64,000 bases of DNA, taken from positions 496,001 to 560,000 of the forward strand of contig NZ_MOBM01000038.1 in NCBI RefSeq assembly GCF_003732275.1, written 5' to 3'. Within the stretch, counting starts at the first letter, position 1. Every line of letters starts with the position of its first letter. This stretch comes from Pseudomonas frederiksbergensis. Lineage in GTDB: Bacteria; Pseudomonadota; Gammaproteobacteria; Pseudomonadales; Pseudomonadaceae. Positions 16,721 to 25,001 of the stretch are shown one piece after another. Below the pieces are notes generated by a model. That model did no database searches, was not told the DNA's origin, and saw only the letters and a list, made by a program, of their open reading frames with translations. The translations under genes and the position numbers were made by a program.

Positions 16721-17680
16721 ATGCGCCGCACCCTGCTTTCCTGCGCCCTGCTGCTCGCCGCCGGGCACGCCGCTGCCAGCACCGCCTGGGTCTCCAACGA
16801 AAAGGACAACAGCCTGAGCCTGATCGACATGCAGACCCTGAAAGTCACCGACACCCTGCCCGTCGGCCAGCGCCCGCGCGGCCTGTTGCTGTCCCACGAC
16901 AATAAGCTGCTGTACATCTGCGCCAGCGATTCGGACCGGGTCCAGGTGATGGACGTCGCCACGCGCAAGATCATCAAGGAACTGCCTTCGGGCAAAGACC
17001 CCGAGCAATTCGCCCTGCACCCTAATAATCGCTGGCTGTATGTCTCCAACGAGGACGATGCACTGGTGACAGTGATCGACACCGAAACTTCCAAAGTGCT
17101 CGGGCAGATCAACGTCGGCGTCGAGCCCGAAGGCATGGCCGTCAGCCCCGACGGCAAGTGGGCGGTGAACACCAGTGAAACCACCAACATGCTGCACTGG
17201 ATCGACACCAGCACCCAGAACCTGGCCGACAACACCCTGGTCGATCAGCGGCCGCGTTTTGTCGAATTCAATCCCGATGGCTCGCAGCTCTGGGCCTCGG
17301 CGGAAATCGGCGGCACGGTGACGATTCTCGACGTCGCCAGCCGCAAGATCCTCAAGACCCTGACCTTCCAGATCAAAGGCGTACACCCGGACAAGGTTCA
17401 GCCGGTGGGGATCAAACTCAGCGCCGACGGCAAATACGGTTTCGTCGCCCTCGGCCCGGCCAACCATGTGGCGGTGATCGACGCCAAGACCTTCGAGATC
17501 CTTGATTACCTGCTGGTGGGCCGACGGGTCTGGCAGATGTCGTTCACCCCGGATCAACGGCAATTACTGGCCACCAATGGCGTCAGTGGCGACGTATCGG
17601 TGATCGATGTCGACAGCCTCAAGGTGACCAAATCGGTGAAGGTCGGGCGCTATCCGTGGGGCGTGGTGGTGACGCCATGA
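16721..17680 (+). CDS. YVTN beta-propeller repeat protein of the PQQ-ABC cluster
   Basis: The 319-residue secreted protein has a signal peptide (MRRTLLSCALLLAAGHAAAS) and about seven YVTN-like repeats, for example DNSLSLIDMQTLKVTDTLPV, RWLYVSNEDDALVTVIDTET and GDVSVIDVDSLKVTKSV. Members of this family accompany the PQQ-linked ABC genes. A seven-bladed propeller in the periplasm is expected; its ligand is unknown, though a scaffold or quinone-binding role is possible. The stop overlaps the ATPase start (ATGA), showing translational coupling. Confidence 0.87.
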   Translation: MRRTLLSCALLLAAGHAAASTAWVSNEKDNSLSLIDMQTLKVTDTLPVGQRPRGLLLSHDNKLLYICASDSDRVQVMDVATRKIIKELPSGKDPEQFALHPNNRWLYVSNEDDALVTVIDTETSKVLGQINVGVEPEGMAVSPDGKWAVNTSETTNMLHWIDTSTQNLADNTLVDQRPRFVEFNPDGSQLWASAEIGGTVTILDVASRKILKTLTFQIKGVHPDKVQPVGIKLSADGKYGFVALGPANHVAVIDAKTFEILDYLLVGRRVWQMSFTPDQRQLLATNGVSGDVSVIDVDSLKVTKSVKVGRYPWGVVVTP

Positions 17681-18420
17681 ACGCCCTTGAAGTCAGCGAC
17701 CTGAGTTTCGCTTACGGCCAGCGCGAGGCCTTGCGTCAGGTGAGTTTCAACCTGGCATCCGGGCGTTTTGCCGCGCTGCTGGGACCGAACGGCGCGGGCA
17801 AGTCGACACTGATCGCCCTGCTCACCCGTCTTTATGATGTACAGCGCGGTGATATTCGGGTCGGCGGCTGTTCCTTGCGCACCTCGGCACGTCCGGCGCT
17901 CAAGCAGTTGGGTGTGGTATTTCAGCAAAGCACCTTGGATCTAGACCTCAGCGTCGAGCAGAACCTGCGTTATCACGCCGCGCTGCATGGCCTGTCCCGA
18001 CGCCAGACCGGACTTCGGGTCGACGCCGAACTGGCACGTCAGGCCTTGACCGAACGCCGTGGCGAACGGGTACGCGAACTCAATGGCGGCCATCGCCGGC
18101 GGGTGGAAATCGCCCGCGCGTTGCTGCATGAGCCAAGCTTGCTGCTGCTTGATGAGGCCAGTGTCGGCCTCGATCCGGCCAGTCGTCTGGCGCTCAACCA
18201 ACACATCCGCAGTCTGTGCCGCGAGCACAACATCAGTGTGCTCTGGACCACTCATTTGCTGGATGAAGTGCAGCCCAGCGACAACTTGCTGATCCTGCAT
18301 CAAGGCCGTTTGGTGGCCAGCGGACAGGCTGATGCGTTGAGCCTGGAACATGGCGGTGACCTCGGTTCGGCCTTCGCGCGACTGACCACCTCGGCCCCTT
18401 CAGGAGCAGTCGTCAGATGA
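17677..18420 (+). CDS. ABC transporter ATP-binding protein (PQQ-associated)
   Basis: The 247-residue ATPase has Walker A GPNGAGKST, a Q-loop (VVFQQSTLDLDLSVEQNL), Walker B LLLLDEASVGLD and the H-loop LWTTHLLDEV. The signature position reads ELNGGHRRRVEIARAL, where the usual LSGGQ is NGGHR, an atypical signature loop. It resembles ABC-2 exporter ATPases (NodI/CcmA/drug class). ATG 17677 was chosen for the 4-bp overlap with the propeller gene. It pairs with the permease that overlaps its 3' end. Confidence 0.9.
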   Translation: MNALEVSDLSFAYGQREALRQVSFNLASGRFAALLGPNGAGKSTLIALLTRLYDVQRGDIRVGGCSLRTSARPALKQLGVVFQQSTLDLDLSVEQNLRYHAALHGLSRRQTGLRVDAELARQALTERRGERVRELNGGHRRRVEIARALLHEPSLLLLDEASVGLDPASRLALNQHIRSLCREHNISVLWTTHLLDEVQPSDNLLILHQGRLVASGQADALSLEHGGDLGSAFARLTTSAPSGAVVR

Positions 18421-19208
18421 ATGTTTACTGGCAATGCTTCAGCGGTATCGTACTGCGTGAATGGCTACGCTTTGTGTTGCAGCGCACGCGGTTTCTCAGT
18501 GCGTTGGTGCGGCCGTTGTTGTGGCTGCTGGTGTTCGCCGCCGGTTTTCGCGCGGCACTCGGCATCGCCATCATCGAGCCCTATGACACCTACATTCCCT
18601 ATGAGGTTTACATCATCCCGGGCCTGGCCTGCATGATCCTGCTGTTCAACGGCATGCAAGGTTCGCTGTCGATGGTCTACGACCGGGAGATGGGCAGCAT
18701 GCGCGTGCTGCTGACCAGCCCCCTGCCCCGGACCTTCCTGCTGTGCAGCAAATTGCTGGCGACATCGCTGATTTCGCTGTTGCAGGTGTATGCCTTTCTG
18801 GCGATTGCCTGGCTGTACGGCGTGCGACCGCCGGCCACGGGTTTGTTGCTGGCGTTGCCGGCGTTGCTTCTGGTCGCGTTGATGCTTAGCGCGCTGGGGC
18901 TGTTGCTGTCCAACGCCATCCGCCAACTGGAGAACTTTGCCGGGGTGATGAACTTCGTAATCTTCCCGCTGTTTTTCCTGTCGTCGGCGCTGTATCCGCT
19001 GTGGAAAATGCGCGAATCCAGCGAGTGGTTGTATTGGTTGTGTGCCTTGAACCCGTTCACCCATGCGGTGGAACTGGTGCGGTTTGCGCTGTATGAACGC
19101 TTCAACCCGGTCGCGCTGGCGGTGTGCGTAGGGCTGACGCTGGTGTTTGCCCTGCTGGCCGTGCTCACCTTCAACCCGCAGCACGCGGCCTTGCGCAAAA
19201 CCAACTGA
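18417..19208 (+). CDS. ABC-2 type permease (PQQ-associated)
   Basis: The 263-residue inner-membrane protein has about six hydrophobic segments and the ABC-2 signature region VYDREMGSMRVLLTSPLPR after the second segment, plus NFVIFPLFFLSSALYPL near the C-terminus. It forms the membrane half of an exporter with the preceding ATPase (4-bp overlap). Linkage to PQQ genes in many species suggests export or membrane handling of a compound needed for periplasmic alcohol oxidation, or efflux of toxic alcohols or aldehydes; neither is shown by the sequence. Confidence 0.9.
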   Translation: MNVYWQCFSGIVLREWLRFVLQRTRFLSALVRPLLWLLVFAAGFRAALGIAIIEPYDTYIPYEVYIIPGLACMILLFNGMQGSLSMVYDREMGSMRVLLTSPLPRTFLLCSKLLATSLISLLQVYAFLAIAWLYGVRPPATGLLLALPALLLVALMLSALGLLLSNAIRQLENFAGVMNFVIFPLFFLSSALYPLWKMRESSEWLYWLCALNPFTHAVELVRFALYERFNPVALAVCVGLTLVFALLAVLTFNPQHAALRKTN

Positions 19209-19223
19209 CAACACGATTCCCCG

Positions 19224-19313
19224 TGTGGGAGCGGGCTTGCTCGCGATGGCGGTGTATCAGTCGACATCAATACTGAATGTGATGGCCTCATCGCGAGCAG
19301 GCTCGCTCCCACA
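19224..19313. repeat. REPIN, first copy of a tandem pair
   Basis: TGTGGGAGCGGGCTTGCTCG on the left, CGAGCAGGCTCGCTCCCACA on the right. The trailing segment GTTGATCTGAGGTGTTCACA is repeated after the next REPIN. Confidence 0.9.
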
Positions 19314-19358
19314 GTTGATCTGAGGTGTTCACATATTTTGTGTTCACACACCATTCAG

Positions 19359-19448
19359 TGTGGGAGCGAGCCTGCTCGCGATTGCGGTGTGTCAGTCGAC
19401 ATCAATGCTGGATGTGATGGCCTCATCGCGAGCAGGCTCGCTCCCACA
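19359..19448. repeat. REPIN, second copy of a tandem pair
   Basis: Near-identical to the previous copy in the loop as well as the arms (GTCGACATCAATGCTGGATG against GTCGACATCAATACTGAATG) and followed by the same trailing segment, so a unit of about 135 bases has been duplicated head to tail. Confidence 0.88.
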
Positions 19449-19513
19449 GTTGATCTGAGGTGTTCACATATTTGTGTTCACAAGGAAAGCACCCGGCAAT
19501 CCGGGCAAAATTA

Positions 19514-19525
19514 CTACTTTAGTAC
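19514..19525. promoter_or_regulatory. Candidate shared operator upstream of the CxxxCW gene and agmR
   Basis: Reads CTAC-TTTA-GTAC, a near-perfect inverted repeat, 82 bases before the start at 19607. Confidence 0.55.
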
Positions 19526-19606
19526 TGGTTTACCTGTCTATCGTCGCATTCACAACGCACCGCTACTGGCATGTAATGGGTTCATAACTATAAGGACTGA
19601 ACCTCC

Positions 19607-20218
19607 ATGCCGCGTGCACGACGTGTTCTGCTGTGCCCTTCTCTCGCCGCGCTGTCGCTGAGCCTGTTGCTGGGCGTGGCGCAGGCTGAAACTGCGCTGT
19701 TCTCCGCCGAAGGTTATCGCATCGGTCTGTACCGCAGCCCGACCCCGACTCAGCTCCAGGGTGCGAACATCATCGACACCCCCGCCCTGCAAAACCTGCT
19801 CAAGCACACGCCCCAACCGCTGCTGATCGATGTCTACCGCCGGCAATGGTTGCAAGACCGTTTCATCGAAGACGAGGCCCACGAAAACCTGCCCGGCAGC
19901 CATTGGCTGGCCAATACCGGTGACGGCGACCTGACGCCCCCGTGGCAGCAATATTTCGCGCACCACCTGCAGCAATTGACGGCGGGTGACCTGACGCGAC
20001 CGTTGGTCTTTTACTGCCGTTCCGATTGCTGGTTGAGCTGGAACGCGGTAAAACGCGCCGCTTCCATGGGCTATAAGACACTGTATTGGTACCGCGACGG
20101 ACTGGATGCGTGGCAGGCGGCGAATCTGCCCGTGACGCCGGCCCGGCCCGACCCTTTCCCTGACTTGAGCGCTTGCGTGTTGTTGCCACACCCTGATCAA
20201 AAAAAAATAATGAGGTGA
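19607..20218 (+). CDS. Rhodanese-like PQQ-associated CxxxCW motif protein
   Basis: The 203-residue secreted protein has a signal peptide (cleavage near AQAETAL, residue 27) and a rhodanese-like fold with the active-loop region FYCRSDCWLSWNAVKRA (Cys137, Cys141, Trp142). It belongs to the PQQ-dependent-catabolism-associated family named for its Cys-Cys-Trp motif. The two cysteines in the rhodanese loop suggest a thiol or persulfide role in the periplasm; together with the SoxYZ-like carrier this points to some sulfur chemistry around the quinoprotein. It is six bases from agmR and likely co-transcribed. Confidence 0.87.
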   Translation: MPRARRVLLCPSLAALSLSLLLGVAQAETALFSAEGYRIGLYRSPTPTQLQGANIIDTPALQNLLKHTPQPLLIDVYRRQWLQDRFIEDEAHENLPGSHWLANTGDGDLTPPWQQYFAHHLQQLTAGDLTRPLVFYCRSDCWLSWNAVKRAASMGYKTLYWYRDGLDAWQAANLPVTPARPDPFPDLSACVLLPHPDQKKIMR

Positions 20219-20224
20219 AAGGCC

Positions 20225-20890
20225 ATGTACAAAATTCTGATTGCCGACGATCACCCGCTGTTTCGCGAAGCCATTCATAACGTCATCAGCGATGGTTTCC
20301 CCGGCAGCGAGGTCATGGAAACCGCCGACCTCGACAGTGCCCTGGCCCTGACTCAGGAACACGATGACCTGGACCTGATCCTGCTCGACCTGAACATGCC
20401 TGGCATGCACGGCCTAAATGGCCTGATCAACCTGCGCAACGAGGCGCCGACCATTCCGGTGGTGATCGTCTCGGCCGAGCAGGACAAGCAAATCGTGCTG
20501 CAAGCCATCACCTATGGCGCGGTGGGGTTCATCACCAAGTCCTCGCCTCGGGTGCAGATGACCGAGGCCATCCAGCAGATTCTCAATGGCAACGTCTACC
20601 TGCCGCCGGACATCATCCGCACGCAGAAAAGCGGCACTCATCGCCGGATGAATGACACCCCGAGCTTCCCGCCGGAGCTGCTCCAGGCACTGACCCGCAA
20701 GCAGTTGCTGGTGCTTGAGCGTATGACCAAAGGCGAATCGAACAAACAGATCGCCTACACCCTGGAAATCGCCGAAACCACGGTCAAGGCTCACGTCTCG
20801 GCGATATTGCGCAAACTCAATGTACACAATCGGGTGCAGGCAATTTTGAGTGCCGGGGATATTGATTTCGGGTCGTATTTGCGGCGTTGA
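20225..20890 (+). CDS. agmR: LuxR/NarL-family response regulator AgmR (ErbR/PedR1)
   Basis: The 221-residue regulator has a receiver domain with phospho-acceptor Asp55 (LILLDLNMPG), Lys in FITKSSP, and a C-terminal LuxR-type helix-turn-helix (ALTRKQLLVLERMTKGESNK, IAETTVKAHVSAILRKL). The N-terminus MYKILIADDHPLFREAIHNV is that of AgmR/ErbR, the activator of PQQ-alcohol dehydrogenase systems in P. aeruginosa and P. putida. Its cognate kinase is probably the NahK-like protein encoded convergently downstream. A GTGAAAGG ribosome-binding site precedes the ATG. NarL-type regulators bind short inverted repeats, so this protein is the best candidate to bind the CTAC-N4-GTAG sites in the island. Confidence 0.93.
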   Translation: MYKILIADDHPLFREAIHNVISDGFPGSEVMETADLDSALALTQEHDDLDLILLDLNMPGMHGLNGLINLRNEAPTIPVVIVSAEQDKQIVLQAITYGAVGFITKSSPRVQMTEAIQQILNGNVYLPPDIIRTQKSGTHRRMNDTPSFPPELLQALTRKQLLVLERMTKGESNKQIAYTLEIAETTVKAHVSAILRKLNVHNRVQAILSAGDIDFGSYLRR

Positions 20891-20919
20891 TGCTTCTTCA
20901 GAAAGACCGCGTCGCCCCT

Positions 20920-20993
20920 ATCGCGAGCAGGCTCGCTCCCACATTAGATCTGAGATGACTCGGTCAAATGTGGGAGCGAGCCTGCTCGCGATG
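20920..20993. repeat. REPIN, outward orientation
   Basis: ATCGCGAGCAGGCTCGCTCC and inverse with a short 35-base loop, between the convergent agmR and nahK genes. Confidence 0.9.
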
Positions 20994-21017
20994 AGGCCCT
21001 CACAAACACCAGAAAAC

Positions 21018-23651
21018 TCAAGGCCGACCCAGCAAATGACTCATCGCCGTCTTGAGTTTCATCGGCCGCACCGGTTTGTGCATCAGGGTGTGGCCCAGTT
21101 CGCGGATCTGCTGTTTGAGTTCGTTGCTGTAGTTGGCGGTGATCATCATCGCCGGGATCGCTGAAGCGCGACGGGCGTTGATGCGGGCCACGGCGTCGAC
21201 ACCATTCTTCTCGTCATCCAGGTGATAGTCGGCAATCAGCAGGTCAGCTTCGTCGTGGTAATTATCCACTTGCCGCGCCAGGTCCTCCTCCGACAACGCC
21301 GTGATTACCCGGCAACCCCAACCTTCGAGCAAGGTGCGCATCCCCGCGCAAATGGCCGCGTCGTTGTCCAGCACCCACACCCGTGCGCCGCGCAGGCGCT
21401 CGAGCATCGGTTCACTCATCAGCAGGTTCGGCAACGCCTTCGGCGCCGTGGCACTCAACGGCACTTCGACGGAAAACATCGAGCCCTTGTCCGGCCACGA
21501 ACGCACATGAATCCGGTGGCCAAGAATGCGCGCGATTTTCTCCACAATCGCCAGACCCAGCCCCAAGCCGCGATCCTGATCCGGACGCTGTACGTCACCG
21601 CGTTTGAACTCCTGAAAAATCTCCTCCAGACGGTTTTCAGCAATGCCCATGCCGCTGTCCCAGACTTCGATGGTCAGCCGCTGATGATGACGCCGGCAGC
21701 CGAGCACCACTCGCCCGCTGTAGGTGTAGCGAATGGCATTGCTCAGCAGGTTGCGCAGGATCCGCGCGAGCAACTGAATGTCGCTGCGCACCAGCGCCGA
21801 ACACGGAATGAAATGCAGCTCGAGGCCTTCGCTGCGGGCCACTTGGGTGTATTCGGCGGCGAGGTTTTCCAGCAATTCGCTCAGGGCAAATGGCGCAATG
21901 TCAGCCTTGATCACTCCGGCATCGAGTTTGGAAATATCCACCAGGGTGCCCAGCAGGTTTTCCACGTCCTCCAGGGAATTGCTGACGTTGCGCACCAGAA
22001 TCTCGTTGGCCACCGGCTCCCGGCGCTCCAGCAAGGCACTGGTAAACAACCGCGCAGCATTCAGCGGTTGCAGCAGGTCGTGACTGACCGCCGCGAGAAA
22101 TTTGGTCTTCGACAGGTTGGCCTGCTCGGCCTCGAGCTTGGCCTCGCGCAAGCGTGACTCCACGCGGCGACGCTCGTCGATTTCGCGCAGCAATTGGTCA
22201 TTGAGGGTGGTCAGTTCGGTGGTACGTTCACGCACCCGCAATTCAAGGTTCTGATAGGCCTGATGCAGCGCTTCGGCGGTGCGGCGGCGCTCGGTGATGT
22301 CGCGGATCAACACGAAAATCCCCACCACTTCCCCGGTGGCCAGGCGATTGGGCACGTAGGAGCGCAGCATGTAGCGCTCCTGATTATTGATGTTGGTTTC
22401 GGCAAACTCGAACGTCACGCTCTCGCCGGTCAGGGCCCGGGCCACGTAGGCTTCCAGGCGCTGATAATGCTGTTCACTGTGAACTTCGCGCAGGCTCTGC
22501 CCGAGCATCACGCCCCGGGGCCAGCAGTACCATTCTTCGTAGACTTTGTTAGTGAATTCATAGACCAGATCGGCGTTCAGGTAGGCGATCAGCGCCGGCA
22601 CGTGGTCCGTGATCAGGCGAATCCAGCGCTCGCTTTCGCTGAGTGCTTCGGCGTGCTGGTAGCGTTCGGTGATGTCGGTGAAGGTGTTGACGAAACCGCC
22701 GGTGGGCAACGGATGGGTGCGGATTTCCAGCACCCGGCCATCGTAGAGGCGCTGCTCGCACTCCTGCACGTGCCGCCCGTTCGGGTCGCGACTGGCCGGG
22801 GTCAGCAGGTTCAGTTCGCTGTCGGCAATCACTTCGGCGAACGGCCGATGGGCCGCCACCGGGGCCAGACCGCTGAGTTCCAGGAAGCGCCGGTTCCACA
22901 GTTCCAGAATGCCCTCGGCGTTGACCATCGCCACCCCTTGGGACAGGTTGTCGACCGCCCGCTGCAACAAATGCGACTTCTGCGCCACGGCCTGTTCGCG
23001 GCGCAGGGTTTCGCTGAGTTTGACGTCGGTAATGTCAGTGAACAGGATCACCCGCCCGCCTTCCTGAGTCGGCCGTTCGCTGACTTGCAGCCAGCGCCCG
23101 TTGTGCAGGCGATAGAGCAGGTTTTCGTCGGCGTGCCCGCGGGGTTCTTCGCTGAACAGTCCGGTCGCGGTCATCAGCCGTTTGACCTCGCGCAAGCGCA
23201 TGCCGGCGTTGATCCGCACCCGGCTGTTGCCCCAAAACGCCTTGAAACGGCTGTTGAACAGCACGATCCGCTGCTCGGCATCGAACAATACAAAGGCGTC
23301 GGAAATGCTTTCGATGGCGTCGATCAAGTGTTGATGGGCAGTTTCGGCCCGCAGTCGTGCCTCGCTGAGCAAATGATTGCCGGCCTTGAGTTCGGCCATG
23401 GCCTGGTTCAGGGCGTCGGTGCGCTCACGCACCTGCTCGGCCAGCACCACCGAATGCTGGAACGCCGCATACGGGTCGTTGCCCCGGGTGATGCCGGATT
23501 CGATGCGCTCGATCAGCGCGCCATTAATGCGCTGCAGTTTGTGGTTTTCGCGCCGCAGGCTGGCGATCTGCGCCTGAAGGTCAGCGCTGTCCAGGGGAGC
23601 GGCCTCGGGCAATGGCAACCCCGGTGAAGGTCTGGTTGATGTGCATGCCAT
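21018..23651 (-). CDS. nahK: Multi-PAS hybrid histidine kinase, NahK/ErcS'/PedS1
   Basis: This 877-residue cytosolic kinase has an N-terminal coiled coil (about 20-110), three PAS-type sensor domains (about 120-230, 240-345 and 355-470), a second coiled coil, HisKA with H-box FLAAVSHDLLQPLNAARLF, HATPase with DSGMGIAENRLEEIF and RGLGLGLAIV, and a C-terminal receiver with Asp in LLIADYHLDD. In P. aeruginosa the homologue (PA1976) is called ErcS' or NahK, phosphorylates HptB and is inhibited by NO-bound NosP; in P. putida (PedS1) it acts with AgmR on alcohol oxidation. The ATG at 23651 overlaps nosP by 71 bp, which is long, so a later TTG near 23612 is possible. Confidence 0.9.
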   Translation of the reverse strand: MACTSTRPSPGLPLPEAAPLDSADLQAQIASLRRENHKLQRINGALIERIESGITRGNDPYAAFQHSVVLAEQVRERTDALNQAMAELKAGNHLLSEARLRAETAHQHLIDAIESISDAFVLFDAEQRIVLFNSRFKAFWGNSRVRINAGMRLREVKRLMTATGLFSEEPRGHADENLLYRLHNGRWLQVSERPTQEGGRVILFTDITDVKLSETLRREQAVAQKSHLLQRAVDNLSQGVAMVNAEGILELWNRRFLELSGLAPVAAHRPFAEVIADSELNLLTPASRDPNGRHVQECEQRLYDGRVLEIRTHPLPTGGFVNTFTDITERYQHAEALSESERWIRLITDHVPALIAYLNADLVYEFTNKVYEEWYCWPRGVMLGQSLREVHSEQHYQRLEAYVARALTGESVTFEFAETNINNQERYMLRSYVPNRLATGEVVGIFVLIRDITERRRTAEALHQAYQNLELRVRERTTELTTLNDQLLREIDERRRVESRLREAKLEAEQANLSKTKFLAAVSHDLLQPLNAARLFTSALLERREPVANEILVRNVSNSLEDVENLLGTLVDISKLDAGVIKADIAPFALSELLENLAAEYTQVARSEGLELHFIPCSALVRSDIQLLARILRNLLSNAIRYTYSGRVVLGCRRHHQRLTIEVWDSGMGIAENRLEEIFQEFKRGDVQRPDQDRGLGLGLAIVEKIARILGHRIHVRSWPDKGSMFSVEVPLSATAPKALPNLLMSEPMLERLRGARVWVLDNDAAICAGMRTLLEGWGCRVITALSEEDLARQVDNYHDEADLLIADYHLDDEKNGVDAVARINARRASAIPAMMITANYSNELKQQIRELGHTLMHKPVRPMKLKTAMSHLLGRP

Positions 23652-24744
23652 TGAACTGTTCTCCGTAGGTGTTGAAACCCATCACCCGCTGATCCCGCAA
23701 AAATGCGCCGATCTGCTCGAGACGGCCGCCGTCTTCCAGTTCCAGACGCCTGAGAAAACAGTCGCAGCCGATGGTCAGCAACAGGTCGCCGAGACGCTCC
23801 TGCAAACCGTCGAACAGGTTTTGCAGATTCGGCAGCATGGGGCCGGGGGTCATGACGGTGAGGACGATGCCGTTTTCCACCGCACAGTAGAAACTCAGGC
23901 TCAGGTCCGGATGAACCTGCTGGATCGCCCGCACGTAATACTGATCGTTGATTCGCACCGCCAACGGGTGCGCGGCAAAGATCCGGTAATCGAGGTCGGC
24001 CACCGCCACGCCGATGTGCCGGGCGTACTCTTCGGCGGCCGGTTCGGCGTTGAGTTCGAACACCCGGCGTGAGGCGCTGTCGGCAGCGGTGACCACCAGT
24101 TTCTCGGCCCTGGGCAGGATGTGGTGGGTGGTGAAGACTTCGAAGTCCAGCCAGGTATTGACCAACACCACCACCGCCGCGCCGCTGTGAAACTCGCCGC
24201 CGAAATACACGTGGGTGTGGGTCAGGTAGTTGTCGTCGCCGGCCGAACCGCCAAAATGCGGAATGTCGCCCAACGCCGCACTCAGGGCAGCGAGAACCAT
24301 TTCTTCACGGCTGGACAAGCCATCGAGCAGGGTCAGGGCAAAGCTGTTGCCCTTGATTGGCGCCAGGGTGTTGCTGCGACAGCCACTGACCAGTCGCTCG
24401 ACCATTTGCTGGGCATCGATCAGGCTGAAATGTTCCATTTCGTCGATCAGTTCGGTGGAGATGGAAAAGTGCCGATGATCGAAGCCCACCGCCGTCACGC
24501 AGCTGCGGCCATAGCCTTGGGGGGTGATTTCTCCGGCACTGGTGCAGCCCACCAGACGAATGCCGCCGAAGCTCTGTTGCAACGCCTGCCCCAGCGCCTG
24601 CAAGTCGTACTCGGCGGAGCAGAAGAACAGCACGAAGCCCAAATGCGGGTGCAAGAGTTGTCGCGCCAGATCCTGAGCCGCTTGCTGGGCGTCGGTGGCC
24701 TGGGACATGGCACTGACCACACCGTCGTTCTGAACCTGCTCCAT
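23581..24744 (-). CDS. nosP: FIST-domain nitric oxide sensor NosP
   Basis: The 387-residue soluble protein has FIST_N (about 30-220; LVGCTSAGEITPQGYG, GGSAGDDNYLTHTHVYF) and FIST_C domains (about 225-370; NEPAAEEYARHIG-like segment, GFNTYGEQFNGMHINQTFTG). In P. aeruginosa the gene next to nahK (PA1975) encodes NosP, a haem protein that senses NO and inhibits NahK. The same adjacency and length here support the assignment; haem binding is inferred by homology. It is the first gene of a nosP-nahK operon and has a perfect-looking CTAC-N4-GTAG type site 67 bases upstream, unexpected for an NO-sensing pair and suggesting control by AgmR. Confidence 0.87.
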   Translation of the reverse strand: MEQVQNDGVVSAMSQATDAQQAAQDLARQLLHPHLGFVLFFCSAEYDLQALGQALQQSFGGIRLVGCTSAGEITPQGYGRSCVTAVGFDHRHFSISTELIDEMEHFSLIDAQQMVERLVSGCRSNTLAPIKGNSFALTLLDGLSSREEMVLAALSAALGDIPHFGGSAGDDNYLTHTHVYFGGEFHSGAAVVVLVNTWLDFEVFTTHHILPRAEKLVVTAADSASRRVFELNAEPAAEEYARHIGVAVADLDYRIFAAHPLAVRINDQYYVRAIQQVHPDLSLSFYCAVENGIVLTVMTPGPMLPNLQNLFDGLQERLGDLLLTIGCDCFLRRLELEDGGRLEQIGAFLRDQRVMGFNTYGEQFNGMHINQTFTGVAIARGRSPGQR

Positions 24745-24810
24745 CCTCGCCCCTCGCCGGTGCGCCTGTATGAGGCACGAGTGTACGAAGCCTGCGGGCG
24801 GCGGCGAATG

Positions 24811-24822
24811 CTACTTGGGTAG
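24811..24822. promoter_or_regulatory. Candidate shared operator upstream of nosP-nahK
   Basis: CTAC-TTGG-GTAG, a perfect 4+4 inverted repeat, 67 bases before the nosP start at 24744. It is the best copy of the motif in the window. Confidence 0.6.
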
Positions 24823-24883
24823 TGGGTGGGTGGTTCGATGGGATGAGAGGGCTTTCAGAATCTATAAGACACTGCAGATCCCC

Positions 24884-24973
24884 TGTGGGAGCGAGCCTGC
24901 TCGCGATGGCGGACTTACATTCAACATATTCGCTGAATATTAGGCCCTCATCGCGAGCAGGCTCGCTCCCACA
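24884..24973. repeat. REPIN, TGTGGGAGCGAGCC family
   Basis: Inverted pair between nosP and the porin gene. Confidence 0.92.
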
Positions 24974-25001
24974 TTGGATCTGCGTTGTGCCGATTACGGA
25001 G

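Noticed and set aside
19224..19448. Possible CRISPR array in the repeated sequence after the ABC permease gene
   Set aside because: The units are inverted REP pairs, not direct repeats with unique spacers, and there are no cas genes.
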